A program made the position numbers and the translations under genes. Under the pieces are notes generated by a model. That model searched no databases. It had not been told where the DNA came from and saw only the letters and a program-made list of their open reading frames with translations. From assembly GCA_900073065.1 (NCBI GenBank), contig FJOG01000022.1, forward strand, positions 171,357-235,356: 64,000 nt of DNA. Reading direction: 5' to 3'. Origin of the DNA: Phialocephala subalpina (lineage: Eukaryota; Ascomycota; Leotiomycetes; Helotiales; Mollisiaceae). Positions 22,460 through 34,943 of this stretch are shown here, piece by piece (within the stretch, counting starts at the first letter, position 1; every line of letters begins with the position of its first letter).

Positions 22460-23728
22460 ATGAATCTGCAACGGAGTGTGAGAGCGAGCGGAGGCTCTGC
22501 TACAGCTCTGCAGAAGCAATTGGGACAGAATGCAGCTCCAATGGTATGCAGAAGGCATAAATCAGGACCATATGGCTACACCCAAGCCAAAGCACTTGTA
22601 TACTCCAAATACGGCGAACCCTCCGATGTTCTCTCGTTCGTCCTCCCTGCCATCCCCGAATTACCTTGGTTTTCTCGGGGCAATCATTAACAACAAAATA
22701 GCTTGCATACACACTCCATCTCTCCCTCCTTACCCTCATCCCAACTCCTTCTCCGAACACTAGCAACGCCAATCAACCCCGCGGATATAAACCAGATCCA
22801 AGGCGTCTATCCTTCCAAACCTCCTTTTACGAATCTACTAGGAACGAGTTCCCCGTCTGCGGTGGGAGGGAATGAGGGGTGTTTTGAGGTGATGTCTGCT
22901 GGTTCATCCATAAAATCAGTCACGAAAGGCGATTGGGTGATAATGAAACATACTGGATTCGGGACGTGGCGTACACATGCTCTCGCAGAAGAGAAGCAAA
23001 TCCTAAAAGTGGAAAAAGAAGGCTTGAATCCATTACAAGTCGGCACGGTGTCCGTCAACCCATGTACAGCTTATCGAATGCTAAAGGATTTTGAGATGAT
23101 GGAAGAGGGAGATTGGTTTATTCAAAACGGAGCTAATTCTGGGGTGGGGAGAGCGGCGATACAGTTGGGGAGGGAATGGGGGTTGAAGTCTATAAACATC
23201 ATCCGGGACCGTCCTGATGCAGAGGCGACGCAAGCTATGAAAGATGAATTGCTGAGACTGGGAGCTACGAAAGTGGTCACAGAGAGCGAGTTAGTGGAGA
23301 AAGGCTTCTTAGAACAAGTCAAAGAATGGACAAATGGTGGGAGAGAACATATCAAAGTCGGCCTAAACTGCGTAGGTGGGAAACCTACCGGTGCTTTGGT
23401 CAAATGCTTGAGTCAAAGTGGACATTTGGTAACATATGGTGGGATGTCGAAACAGCCGTTGCAGTTACCTACTGCAGCGTTGATATTTAAGGATTTGAAG
23501 TTCAGTGGATTCTGGGTTAGTAGGTGGAGTGATGCGAACCCGGAGGGGAAGAAGAAGACTGTTGATGAGATACTGGAGATGACGAGGACGGGGAGGTTTA
23601 AGGATATTCCGGTGCAGGAGTTGAAATGGGATTGGGAGACTGAGGAGGGGACGTTGAAGGAGGCTGTGCAGGGGACGCTTCAGGGCTTTAGGGCGGGGAA
23701 GGGGGTGTTTGTTTACGGTGATACATAG
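22460..23728 (+). CDS. ETR1: Mitochondrial 2-enoyl thioester reductase
   Basis: Two exons, join(22460..22635, 22702..23728), giving 400 residues. The N-terminus (about 40 residues, many Arg/Ser/Gln, no acid) is a mitochondrial presequence. The mature part is an MDR-superfamily reductase: NPADINQIQGVYPSKP carries the catalytic-Tyr segment known from Etr1/MECR, GGNEGCFEV follows, and NGANSGVGRAAIQLG is the NADPH-binding Rossmann loop. The enzyme does the last step of mitochondrial type II fatty acid synthesis, supplying octanoate for lipoic acid. Length agrees with fungal Etr1. The single 66-bp intron interrupts the first beta strand after EPSDVLS. Lipoate made through this route is needed by the pyruvate dehydrogenase complex, whose E1-beta is also in this window, but the two genes are not adjacent. 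Confidence 0.92.
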
Positions 23729-24556
23729 GTGAGATATTAGTCCAAAGGACGAAGATTGTGCCATGTCAGGCCTAGGTCCTGCGATTGCCTCGAAACCCTT
23801 CGAAAACATAGCTCGACTGATTGCACCATCTAGGTCCAAGTTAGCCAAGGCAAGTGCTCATGCGGGCTTTCTATGGCGACATTGATAGACATTGTCATGC
23901 GCAGATTCTCGGTCTTGTTTTTGCTTGGTTTCTCTCGTATAAAGTGCGCAATGTCAATCCAAACGAAGATCGCTTTATCTGACCCTCGAGCCTCAAAGAT
24001 TGACTAAGTGGCAAATCCATCTCCAAATTTTACGGAGAAAAAGCTCAGATACCCCACATCCCGAATTCCTCTTTGAACTATCACGAGACCGAGACCTCAG
24101 TCGGAACCATAAAGTTCACAAACATGGCTGCCGAGAATCGATACATGAAACCCGGTATCATTCTGCCGCCTCGTTTCTCGCATCTCCCGAAGATGGGCTT
24201 CGCGCGCTTCGCTTCCGTTTCTCTTTTAATATAAATCAATTTGGGCAATAAGTGTATTGCCAATGGGCTTAACGAGGCTCAAGACTTACGCATATATTCC
24301 CCTACCTCGATCGGCACTATCGCCAACTACCGTTAACAGCCAATTTCTGCAATTGCATGTAGAGTACTACTCCAGCGATGGTCACAAGCGTTACTTCTGC
24401 TTTATCACTTAGAGATAGGTATTCTTGGAGAGGTAGTATATATATCATGGCTTGGCTTGATGTGAGCTTATCTGTCCGGACGGGAACGTTTCTTGCTGTT
24501 CCTATTTTGTGAATCTTTGTATATTTTTCTTTTTGAGGGCAAGGTTCTGATGAGCT
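23729..24556. other. Intergenic, no gene seen
   Basis: Between two plus-strand genes. The 83-codon plus frame at 24000-24251 lacks protein-like character. The last 150 bp contain T-rich sequence typical of a promoter. Confidence 0.4.
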
Positions 24557-26303
24557 ATGGCAAAGATGCTGTGCTTGTTGATTAAGGTTGCGCTTTTAGT
24601 AAGGCCGAGTGTTGCGGTTCTGAATGAGAGGAATTACTATGCTGAGCAAGGGATTCTTTCGATTCCTGTGACGTCTGTTGTAAGTTTACAATTCATTTTC
24701 CTGGAGAATATTCAATGTGACGAGGGACATTTGGAATGGAGTTTGCAAGCGAAATGTTTCCCACTCTGCTGGAATTTTCAACATGGCAAGAAGTGGATGT
24801 CTCTGGTCCCATACTAATTTTCTACAGCCAAAGAATGCCACTCTGTCAAAGAGGCAGGTTGCCAATCCCTTGCTCAATATGTTCACAGGCTTAGAATACC
24901 TGATTTCATGCGAGTACCTTGCATTCTACAATCTCTACTTTGCTAAACCACGATAGTCGGAATTGGGACGCCTCCGCAGAACGTCACGCTTGCCCTCGAT
25001 ACAGGATCTTCGGATACCTGGGTCAATCCAACTTGCGTCACTGGACAACGAACCGACCTTTGTGCTGGCATACCACAGTATAAGCCCGCATCGTCTTCAA
25101 GCTCGAAAAACTTGGGCAAGCCCATGAGTTTGGCGTATGGAATTGGGAGGGCTCAGGGGATATTTTACACTGATGATGTGCATCTTGGGGGTATGACTAC
25201 CACATGTTCTTGTGTGAAAACTGCTGACATTTGTACAGGAGCAAGCATTAAAGCCCAGCAGTTTGGCGTGGCAACAGACACACAGAGTCTCGATACTGGG
25301 TTACTCGGTATCGGATTTGGAATTGATTATACCACGCAGTATCCCAACATCATCGACCAAATGGCTACTCAGAATATCACGAAGAGTCGGGCATTCAGTC
25401 TTAATCTCGGAGGTGTTGATACCAAAACTGGTGCCATCGTCTTCGGCGGAATTGACACTAAGAAGTTCTACGGAAAGCTAGGGAAACAAGCAATCATTCC
25501 GTATAAACAATCTCCAGACGGATTTCCACGGTTTGTCCACCTTTTACCCTCGCCCAGAAGCTCAACTAACAGACTCAGATATTGGATCACAATGACCTCC
25601 CTCTCCGTAACCACCCCCTCCAAAACCATCAAATCAATCTTCTCCGGAACCTCCCAACCCGTCTTCCTCGATTCTGGCGGAACCCTCTCTCAACTTCCTG
25701 CCTCAATCGTAACCGCAATCGTCACCCTCTTCCCTGGAGCTCGAAGCGTTGGCTCAGGACAATATACCGTTCCCTGTTCTGCACTCAAACAAGATGGGTA
25801 TCTCGATTTCGGGTTCGGAACTACGACAATTAGGGTCCCGTATCATGAGTTTGTGTGGCAGGCGGATGTGGATCTTTGTGCGTTGGGTGTTATGGCAAAT
25901 GCGGCAGGTGATCCGACTTATGTTTTGGGGGATAGCTTTTTGAGGGCTGCTTATGGTTTGTCTCTCCCTTCTCTTACCTTCAAATAAGACCTTCCCCGAA
26001 AATCCAGTACACCTGCTCATGAAATGAACAGTCGTCTACGATCAAGACAACCAAAACATCCATCTCGCCAACGCTGCTTCCTGTGGTACCAACCTCGTCT
26101 CGATCGGCAAAGGGTCCAATGCCGTTCCGGATCTGGCAGGAGAATGTCCCGAGGCAGTATCTAAGGAGGTAGCGACTCCTCTTGCGCCTGTTACGACTGT
26201 AACAAGCCCAACCCCAAAATCAACAAAGACAAGTAGCTCACGAAGAGGAAGGACGACGTCTACTCCTAAGCCGACACAGACTCTTGCTGCCGGTGATGAT
26301 TGA
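24557..26303 (+). CDS. Secreted aspartic protease, yapsin/candidapepsin-like
   Basis: Six exons, join(24557..24679, 24828..24909, 24957..25190, 25239..25530, 25579..25955, 26032..26303), giving 459 residues in a consistent frame. It starts with a signal peptide (residues 1-20). Exon 2 supplies the propeptide end with a Lys-Arg (ATLSKRQ). Catalytic motifs are ALDTGSSDTWV and FLDSGGTLSQLP; YVLGDSFLRAAY is the typical C-lobe motif. The Tyr75-type flap is in SLAYGIGRAQG. The C-terminus is a Ser/Thr/Pro-rich stalk as in wall- or membrane-linked aspartic proteases, but no hydrophobic GPI signal follows. Intron 2 (24910-24956) appears to use a GC donor (CAT|GCGAGT) since no GT choice keeps the frame. 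It probably processes proteins at the cell surface. Confidence 0.85.
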
Positions 26304-27761
26304 GATGGGCGCAGAATGAGAAGGTAGGATGGGATATAAGGTGATGAGGTTTCGAAATTAGTTTACGTCTGTATATACAAGATTATGACAGAGACGGCCT
26401 GCTTTTCAACGCGATCATGTGCATCAAAGCAAGTCAAACCACTCATGCCATCTCCCCACCTTGATTTCAGGCCCCTTCAATTTGCTCCGGATTCTTCTCT
26501 CTAGCTTCTACCAGTAACTTCCATATTCCAGATTTTATTTCCTCTCGTCTCTTAACACCAGATCCATCCCAGCACCAAACAGCTGTATCATCAACAAACA
26601 ACTTTCTCAAGCTCTCAAATCCCTCCAGCCACTTATGCACCGGAGCCGCTACCACTATCCCAACATTTAATTGCGAGGCTGCCTGGAAGGCCGAAATGAG
26701 GCGCGGACATGGGGGAAAGAGTCATCAGCGATGCAACTGATTGGCGAAGTGAAACCGAACAACGAAAGCTGCCTAACCGAGTCCGCTGAAGTCATACCAC
26801 AATCCCATCACGCTGGAAGCCGCACCAGGAGAGCATGCGAGTACCAGAGAACTCTAACCGGCGAGAGCAGCATTTGGCCGATAAATTGCGACGGGGTTTG
26901 GCGTCATCTGCGTTGGGCTTCTATCACACATACAAGCAAAACAGCAATCTGCACCGAAACCGATCATTCGACTTACTTAAGTCTCGCGCACTTTCTCCGA
27001 CTTGTTCGAGCATCAAACGAAGAGACCTCTAAAAGACGCTAGCGTCGAGGTGCCTTTGGTTTATTTCACACACAACATGGCAAGGAGGACGGAGGACAAG
27101 GTGAATCTCAAGTCTGCGGGTGAACAATTTGTAGGTCATTTTGACCACTAGTATACCGACAGCGTGCGCTAACTCTCCGTTAGATAAGTACTCGCGGGTG
27201 ACGAATCAACTGGACCGGACAATGGTATCAGTTATGAAACTAAGGGAAGTGGCTTTGGAGAAATATGCATGGCTGTGATTGACAAGAAGAGCGGGTACGG
27301 ATATGTATGTGTCATCGACGAATCTACTAGCCATGCATCTCCACGTTACAGAACTGGTCCTGATCAGGAAGCTGGCTACATGGTTATTGACATAGCACCT
27401 GGCCAAAAATGTATGCGCTATGGTTCTTGTGCGGTACTGTACATCCTTTGATCACAAACAAATTCAATAAATGGGTTTCCCTCTTTCTTGTGAATCTTGT
27501 CTACGATTCCAGTAATGTGAATTAAATCTGTAGAAGAGTGGAGCATTGTGTAAACATCACAAACATTCAATCTGGCTCACAGTCGTCACATTTCTCAGGC
27601 AAGCATCTCGGATATCGAGGTTAGAAAGAAGCAATTTTCAATAACTCCAACGCGATGCGCACCAACGCCAGACAACCAGCCCATCCCATCCAGAGCGAGC
27701 TATGCCCCCAAGTCTCAAATACCATGCAATAAGTTACGAAACAAACGAAAAGAAGAAAAGA
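26304..27761. other. Intergenic with one protein-like orphan frame
   Basis: A minus-strand frame open from about 26730 down to 26467 reads like real protein (LISAFQAASQLNVGIVVAAP, then DDTAVWCWDGSGVKRREEIK), but it has no ATG of its own in good position, and no upstream exon was found. It may be a gene fragment. The rest of the 1.46 kb shows nothing. Confidence 0.35.
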
Positions 27762-28882
27762 TCATCCGTGCCGCGAAGCAGCTTCCTTAAAGGCAGCCTC
27801 TTGAATGGCGAGAAGCTGTTCTGTCGTCATGCCGCTTTGCTCAAGCTTGTTCGCTTTCTTCTCTCGTCCCTATAGAATCTGTCAGTGCTAAAAATTCGGC
27901 AATAGTACATGATAGAAAATACCTTTAGCTGTTCCTTGTACTCATTCGCAACCTCGTTGATGTCCGCCACATAGTCACCGAAACCCAGTTGCTCTAAGGC
28001 CTTGGTGATATGTTCACAGGCGATTGTCTTCTTGCTTTCCTTCTCGCTGATCTCGTTGGCTTCCGAGGAGATCAAGGTGATGAACTCGACGCAGCATTCG
28101 ATGAGGAGATCCCGAGCATCTTTTGTGAATCCCATTCCGGATGATGGTGGGAGGATTTCGCTGACGATCTTCTGGACGGTTGCTGGAATATGTTAGCTCA
28201 AGAACTCTAGTGCGGCACAAAGATGCCCTAAGGCCCAGGACTCGAAGGTAGCATTCGTAATTTGTGCTCGTCGAGGCGGGTACAAGGCGGGCCCAAGAAC
28301 AGGACCAAATGTGGTCTCATCAGCATGACGACGTCTCAAGCAGTGAATGCTCTTTTACAACATGCCACATATGGAAGTGCAGTCGCAACAACAGAAGTTG
28401 AGAGCATCATATGAACGGATATCCATGACCTCAGATACATTGAAGGATCCATCATCACACCCTCAATCGTAGACCTAAGTAGAAGAGCACAAAAAGTCGA
28501 CGCATACCTTTAGGCAAACTCAAGTCATCATTTCCTATGTCACAAGTTAGCACCCAGTCGTAAAAACCATACGCACCAAGATCCAAAAGCAGAACATAAG
28601 AGCATAACTATCATCGGCATAGTGCACGGTTTTCTTAAAATTTCCTGGCATGCTCGGAGATGCAGACAAGGATAAAGTGCACAATAAAAGCGCCAAAATG
28701 TGTGCCCAAGGTGAATACAGTGCAAGATGTGTATTTGATGCTTCTGGAAGACTTCCTAGCATAATCACAGCGTATCATGGCTCAAAATATTCACAAAAAT
28801 CAAATTAAGAAGGCGCGACCTCGAAATCTCGACTTCAAGCAAAGAAAGCTAGGGACTCACCACCAAATTCCTTGTCAGACAT
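27762..28882 (-). CDS. NCB2: Negative cofactor 2 beta (DR1), histone-fold repressor
   Basis: Four exons, complement(27762..27869, 27923..28182, 28508..28534, 28861..28882), giving 138 residues. The order is MSDKEFGG-NDDLSLPKA-TVQKIVSEIL, then the histone-fold helices (FTKDARDLLIECCVEFITLI, ISEKESKKTIACEHITKAL) and a C-terminal helix. This is NC2-beta/DR1, which pairs with NC2-alpha (Bur6) on TBP and blocks pre-initiation complex assembly in the nucleus. The first exons are tiny (22 and 27 bp) and are separated by two introns of nearly equal, unusually large size (326 and 325 bp); these introns are not similar to each other in sequence. The rest of the gene has a normal 53-bp intron. Confidence 0.93.
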
Positions 28883-29356
28883 GGTGACAAATTTTCAAGA
28901 GCGAATTTCCGTATTTTATTGTCGAATATGTCGAGTATCAAGGTAGATATCGTTGAAGACGAAGTTGAATGAGTGTTAAAAGGCTGCGTGGTGGAAGGTG
29001 AGCGTGATATCAAGTTCTGGCCTTGTGTCGCGAACCCTTTTTTGGAGGGACGAGGCGTGGGTATTTAACCTATGCGAGGCTGTGGAGGGCGGAGCTACAG
29101 GAGACGCTAGAGTTAAAACAGACCTAGCGTTTTCTATGTGTTATGCCAAGACCAGTCACTGGGAATTTTTTCTAACTTCACTTCGGGAAACTGTTCGGGA
29201 AAAGATGATAAATGGTCAGAGTAGTTCAATAGTTGATGGTATTTGTTCTTCCTTGTACAGTGGTATAGTCTTGTACATAATATACATCAAATGCCGATGC
29301 TCAGGCTAGCCCGTGAACTCCGTCATACATATAAATACACCCCGACCTCAGCAGTA
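28883..29356. other. Intergenic between two minus-strand genes
   Basis: Contains the NC2-beta promoter and the 3' region of the next gene upstream on the minus strand. No gene seen. Confidence 0.4.
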
Positions 29357-30697
29357 TTAAACAGCTCGAGGAATCTTGTGTTGCCCTCTACTTCTATCCA
29401 TCAATGGTGCACCATATCTCCACCCAGTAGCCCCGAGACCTCTTCCATCTTTGCCAGCATCATCAACCTTGATCTCTGTGAACCTGTATTCCCATCTTCC
29501 AGTATCAACTTTCTTGATGGCAGCTTCCTTTGCTGCTTGCAGCGCCAACGCAGCTGCTCTCTTCCTCTCGGCGACAGCATTTCTAGCCTCGGCGCGCTCC
29601 CGTCGCTCTTCTTCAGACAGTCCTTCTAATACTTCCTTGTGCATGACTGTCAATTCTGGATGTGGTACTCGATCATCGGCTGGTAATAGTCTCTTGTCGA
29701 AAACCTTTGCAGCATCTGCTCGAGTAAAGTGTCTCGACTCGGAGGTGGGGAGGAAGATCTGCTGCCCAGTTGCTGCATGGACAGGAAGATCATTGATAGA
29801 CTCGTGGTTGGGCTTCTCTCTCTTGGCGAATTCTCCATGTTCTGCATCCCATTCTGGTGCTGCCCAGTCCGTCTTTGGAAGCATGCCCTGTACAGCGTCG
29901 TGATATCGTTGTGCCAGTGGTTTGCCCTGGTGCTTGATTAGCAAAGGAATCTGGAACCAATTGCTGAAACAGAAATATGATGAGTTGACTATCAGAGAGG
30001 CTCGCATGCGTAAATTTTGTAACCATGTAGTTTGTCTTCAAGACTAATCGAATTTTTATAGATCATCATAAAGTCGTGGAAGGAGATAAATTGTAGAAAG
30101 TGGAGGTATACGTACTATTCGCTTCCATTCGTGCTCGATCTCGAGAAGCCGCACGACAGCTGCCACACGGCTCATCTCAACATTGACCTCTGCGCTAACT
30201 TCTCTTACTGACTTCCCTTCATGGATTATCTGCCGCCATATGTGGTGCTGAAGTGCGGACGTGAGGACAGGCTGACTGATGAATGTGCGATTCATCGGAA
30301 ATGGTGCATGATCGCGTGCAGTTTCTGGTGGTATTTCCACATCCTTCTTCGCATCAAGATTGTCGTTATCATTCGACGCAAATTGTTGCTGCCTACCACC
30401 ACCCTGTTCTTCCTTCTTTCTGCTGTCTGCCGCCTTCTCCCTGGCTGCTTGAACTACTCTGATCAATTGACCTTGTTTATTATATGCTCCCATATAGTTA
30501 GTCCCACTTGGTAGTGGATTCTTGAACACCGCTCCCTGAGAGTTTAGCCATCGGAACAGCTGTCGTCGTGCTCGTGTTACTCGTTGGTCGTGGACAGGCG
30601 ACGTCGAAAAGGATCGTGAGCTTTGCCCCGTTCTGCATAATTGGCTCACACAGCTCGTGGAAGGTATGATAGATGAACATCTTAATGGCGGCGGCAT
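29357..30697 (-). CDS. MRPS35: Mitochondrial small-subunit ribosomal protein, Bot1/MRPS35 family
   Basis: Two exons, complement(29357..29950, 30116..30697), about 391 residues. The start at 30697 (MPPPLRCSS) opens a mitochondrial presequence ending SRSFSTSP; an in-frame ATG 33 bp upstream would spoil it. The core RRQLFRWLNSQGAVFKNPLP then TNYMGAYNKQGQL is the hallmark of the fungal Bot1p family, a component of the mitochondrial small ribosomal subunit. The C-terminal half contains HQGKPLAQRYHDAV, then SESRHFTRADAAKVFD and a long Ala/Arg/Glu helix (residues about 310-350). The acceptor at 29951 is chosen because it keeps the frame; a mini-exon or slightly different acceptor is possible, so 5-10 residues at the junction are uncertain. 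Confidence 0.85.
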
Positions 30698-31041
30698 CTT
30701 GACCGCACTCAGTGTGTCAGGATGGCACACCGGAAGCGTTCAAAATATGCTTGAGCAAGAGGGATGAAAGCCAAAAGAAAATCCTCGCTTTGATCCTCAC
30801 CTTAAGCTAGCTTAGGCTGGACTAGCGTCACATTTGCCACGTGACTCTCCCCCTTTCGACTTTCGAGTTTTTTTTCGAGTCGAGCGAAATGTTTGTACCA
30901 ATCTTTAACATTATAATCACGAGTATCTCTTGGGCAACCATCCAGGATTGTAAGTTGTCACGATGTAAGAGAGGAGACTTTCTACGAATTACGCCTCGAC
31001 TGCTCTACTCAAGATTCGAGAATTAATAGACTCTTGGCTTC
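30698..31041. other. Intergenic between two minus-strand genes
   Basis: 344 bp with the promoter of the mitoribosomal gene and the 3' end of the phosphatase gene. No gene seen. Confidence 0.4.
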
Positions 31042-32179
31042 TCACACCTTTTCGTGGATAGCAGGCTTCTCCACAATGAGATTCTTGCGGATCTTCTCAA
31101 CATCAGTCTTGGTAAGCCCGCACTTGTTGATGATATATCCTTCAGCACCGCCGAAGTTCTCATTGATCATCTTCAAAGTAGCCAGCATATTTGCCGCCCT
31201 GAAGCAGTCATTAGCAACAGAAAAGTCCGCGGAAACAGGGGAGAATCTTACTTGGCAGATATGAGGTTTTTTGCACCCTCAGGGTTACCTTTCAAAGCAG
31301 GATTGTGAGAAAGGTGCTCAAGCACTGCTTCTTTCCATTCGGTCGTCAGCCCTACCTCAGTGAGCGAATACTCGTGAGCCACGACTTCATCATCCACGCC
31401 GCAAAGTGACAAGACCAAAGCACAAATGACTCCAGTCCTGTCCTTTCCTGCTGTGCAGTGAACTATCAGAGGCTTTTCTGGTTCATTTGCAAGATGCATC
31501 AGAATGGTCTTGTAAGAAGGTGGTGCGTTATTCAAAATGTCCGTGTAAGCACGCGTGAAACCCTTCTCGAGGTCAGTCATATTCTTTCAAGGATAGACAT
31601 GCACAAACCTCAGGACCTCCATCAGCATAATCTTGAAGCCTCGTTGCTAGAGCCTCGGGGCTGTAATCCTGATCTTTGAAGACAGGCACGAAGACTCTCT
31701 CACATCCTTCCCACTCAACGATTCCGCCACGTCCGGCAGCTTTGTTTCTCTCTATCTCAGGGATGGATCGTAAATCGTAGATGTGGGTGATCCCAAGTCT
31801 TTTCATCGTATCAACTCCATCTTTTGTTACCTAAGTCCATTTTCAGCGTAGGATCATTGAGGGTGGATTTTGATCTGGTACCTGAGATGGTTCCCCGCAT
31901 CGATAGATGACTTCTCGGCGGATTGAATGATTTTCAGGGCTGGCAACTTTGTACCCGCCTACATCTCGAAAATTAGGACTATTAAACGAATTAGTATGTA
32001 CTTTCCTGAATATTTCGAGGAGCTAAGATATTTCTCATGAGCTAGGCAGAAGGGCTTTGGTTCATCTTAACAGCAAATTTGTAGGGAAAAAGGTACGTAA
32101 GATCTTACATTCCTGCTACTTCTATGAACGGTGGTTGTGGGGTATCGGACGCTCCTTCTGGATGAATAGTTAAACTCAT
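31042..32179 (-). CDS. Tyrosine/dual-specificity phosphatase (Y_phosphatase3 type)
   Basis: Five exons, complement(31042..31198, 31252..31565, 31609..31830, 31882..31978, 32109..32179), giving 286 residues; all introns are GT-AG. The N-terminus PNFRDVGGYK and the ITHIYDLRS segment are typical of the bacterial-type tyrosine phosphatase family PF13350. The catalytic P-loop is HCTAGKDRTG (CX5R). The C-terminus has FGGAEGYIINKCGL, also a family hallmark. Such proteins dephosphorylate phosphotyrosine or phosphoinositides; the substrate here cannot be predicted. There is no signal peptide, so it is probably cytosolic. It lies head-to-head with the CCDC97-like gene (264 bp between the starts). Confidence 0.9.
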
Positions 32180-32443
32180 TTTGTTTGTAGAATAAGTAGT
32201 GATGTTCCTTGTTGTTTCTAAGAGTGGAAGTCAGCGTCCTAGTATGGCCGCTGCCTCGGCTCGCTTGGCGAAGCCCACATCTTTTGATTCTTGTCCGCTT
32301 CAACAATCCTTGACCAACAACAAACACTGCATATGCAACACCGCAATCTTGTCCCTTTGAAGCGTCCGGTCTAGAAATCGTCGTCGACATTACTAAAAGC
32401 GCGTAGTGAAGACGGTCTTCAATACTCACGTGCTCAATGTCAA

Positions 32444-33233
32444 ATGACGTCTGATTCATCACTCAGACTGTCTTCATTGTCACATCGACCATCTCAACAT
32501 CAAAGAACCATGCCGCATATACAAGACACTAACCCACCTCATAAAGAAGACCCCGAAGTTGCCGCTGAGAGAAGACAAAAGATCCGGGTCAAGAACAGAA
32601 GAAAAATCTACCTCGATCGCCACCCTTCCTACTTCACATCTCCGGATCTAGAACTAACAGGTACTATTCTCAAAGCCCCTCGCCTTATGAATCTCTTGCG
32701 ATAGACTGATACCTTCATTAGATCCATTGCTATATGACCGATGTATCCGGCGATTCCAAAGCGCTGCCGAAAGGGAGGCCGACGGCAAGGCGAAAGGCTA
32801 TTCCGGAGTGCTAGAAGCAGACCTCTATCGCTCAGAAGCTAAACTCGCCGCCATCAAAGCTCAAACTTCGCCAATTATAGAAGCCTCACCTTCGACGTTA
32901 GCAGACCCTTCGTCAAATCAGCCAACAACTTCGGTACCTTTCGTGAGTTATGCACGTGATGAGAACGGCGAAGTCTTGCCCGAAGAGGAAGACGAGGTGC
33001 CAAAGAGCAAAGAGGAAGGGTTCGAAAGGTGGAAGTTTGTGATGACTCTCAAATTCTTGAGTGGCGAAGACCATGACTTTGACTACAAGGCTGTTGATGA
33101 AGATGAAGATATCGACGCCGTGGCGCGGAGGGAAGAAGAAGAAAAATGGTTCGACGACGAGGAGCCTGAATGGATCGCCGATGAGGTCGCAGGTGTTACT
33201 CATGGTGGAGAAACTGGAATCCAAGATTTTTGA
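32444..33233 (+). CDS. CCDC97-like coiled-coil protein
   Basis: Two exons, join(32444..32660, 32722..33233), 242 residues from the first ATG; the ATG at 32510 (MPHIQD) is an equally good start. The family mark is the C-terminal block KEEGFERWKFVMTLKFLSG followed by EDHDFDYKAVDEDEDID and an acidic, Trp-containing tail (EEKWFDDEEPEW), as in the CCDC97 (DUF2052) domain. The N-terminal half has the RKIYLDRHPSYFTSPDLE motif and DPLLYDRCIRRFQ across the splice site. The human homologue is associated with the SF3B spliceosomal complex, so a nuclear splicing role is likely by homology only. Confidence 0.85.
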
Positions 33234-34943
33234 GGGTAGCGTCAACTCGCCAAAACGTACCTCTACGTCTTGGACATTCAGTACGAAAACGAAGTGAGCA
33301 AGCCGGGGCGCTGGAATCATTTCATAGCGGTCTACGAGGAGCAAGCCGACACTTTGGCTTTGTCGGTAATGGCAATGGTAATACTCTTTTATGTCTTAGC
33401 AAAGGTGTCGAGAGCATAACCCGTTACGGCCACCGGCTACACTATTCAATGCTCGAATTGATAATTCGATGCCTGAATTACTGAGGCTGAAGCAAGTAAT
33501 TAGTTGAGATGTTGGATAGGACTTCGTCACACATCTGGATTGCTTTATTTCGAGGACAGTCAAGGGAATATCTCAATCATGTCCAAATAGCTACAGCTTA
33601 CTGCATCAGCTGCATCCATGACGCTCGTTCTGGTTGAAGGTTAGTTTGTTGGCATTCTCACTGTGCATACCAACAACAACCAGCAGATTGCTTCTAGCAA
33701 GTCTAGGCTATTGGAGATCCTAGGGAAATTCTGGCCATGATCGATTGCATGAAGCCTCTAAGCATCAAGGCCTCCAGAGACAGAAGTCCACCTAGAGATG
33801 CTACCAACCCACCACACATGTTTCATAGAACGGAGTGCAGATGCAAGCAAGCCATGAAATGCACAGGGGACGACTTCCTCAAATATATCTATTGCAGATT
33901 AAACGCGAAAAACACGGGGAGTTGCATTGCACTACCGTTGATCCCTTGGATATGCGGTCGTGTAACCCTAAGGAAGCCAGACCAACTCGAAGATCACCTG
34001 CACCAAAATGTCTCTGCATTGTCATACCAAGATACTGCTTCAAAAGCGGGGTCGAAGTCGCGGTCTTCTTGCGGCTGAACTGTAATTCATCCCTTTTCAT
34101 TTCATTCATGGAGACCCCAGATACGAATCGTTCCAGACGGGGCGACTCCTCGATATCGGCGCAGCTCCAGCCAGATTTCCGGACAGCCTCACCTTTTCCC
34201 GTGCGCCAACGGCTTCACTTCCTGGTCGGGATGGTACCGGGTAATTCGGTAACCAAAGCCTCGTCCTGCAGTCAGTGAGCCCGAAAAAGCAAACGGATGG
34301 GTTGACTTGACAGTCATTGGACGCCACCTGCATGAGTTCTCATGCACGTTGTTCAAAACAGCACAATCTTGCCCGAGAACCGCGAGTGGCGCTGATCCCT
34401 TTGATCAGCACCACGAGGCAAATCTTCTGTGTCCCATCATTTGGCCTTGAATAGCAGCCTTACATTCCGTGGCTGTTGTGAAGCACGTGAGATTCAGGGT
34501 TCGTGCAATATGACCGCCAATAAGCAAAATACACAGGTTTCTCACCACGTATCGACTGAAATGCTTCGCCCGACCAAGGCGTGGACAACGGCAATTGGAA
34601 GCAAGTGAACCAATTCGAAGGTATTTATTTCTCTATGTCAGTCCACGGGAAATCGTGGTGATCATCGTTTCGAGAAGAGGTATCAAGTATAAAGTGGGGA
34701 CCAAAGCGTCCAAAGCGTTTCCCCTCCCGAGTGGAACCCACTGATTATGTACGTTGCCGCCAACGACGAACGATACAGTATTCTTGGTGGAACCAAGAAT
34801 GAGAACCTCTTTCTTTTCTTTTGATCTTTCTTTTCTTCGCGCCATCTGAATATATGCAAACACTTCGGGCACGACATTGTGGCCCAGGAAGCAAGGTGAT
34901 GCTTCTTCGCTTCACCGTCATTTCATGTTGAAGAATTTTGAAG
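33234..34943. other. Intergenic, no gene seen
   Basis: 1.7 kb with several unrelated short frames on both strands, none with protein-like motifs or plausible splicing. The last ~300 bp should contain the promoter of the gene at 34944. Confidence 0.4.

Noticed and set aside
29376..29903. 175-codon plus-strand open frame
   Set aside because: Antisense to exon 2 of the Bot1/MRPS35 gene; no independent support.
33879..34333. Minus-strand frames in the 33.2-34.9 kb gap
   Set aside because: Short, overlapping in different frames, no motif, and no splice pair joining them.
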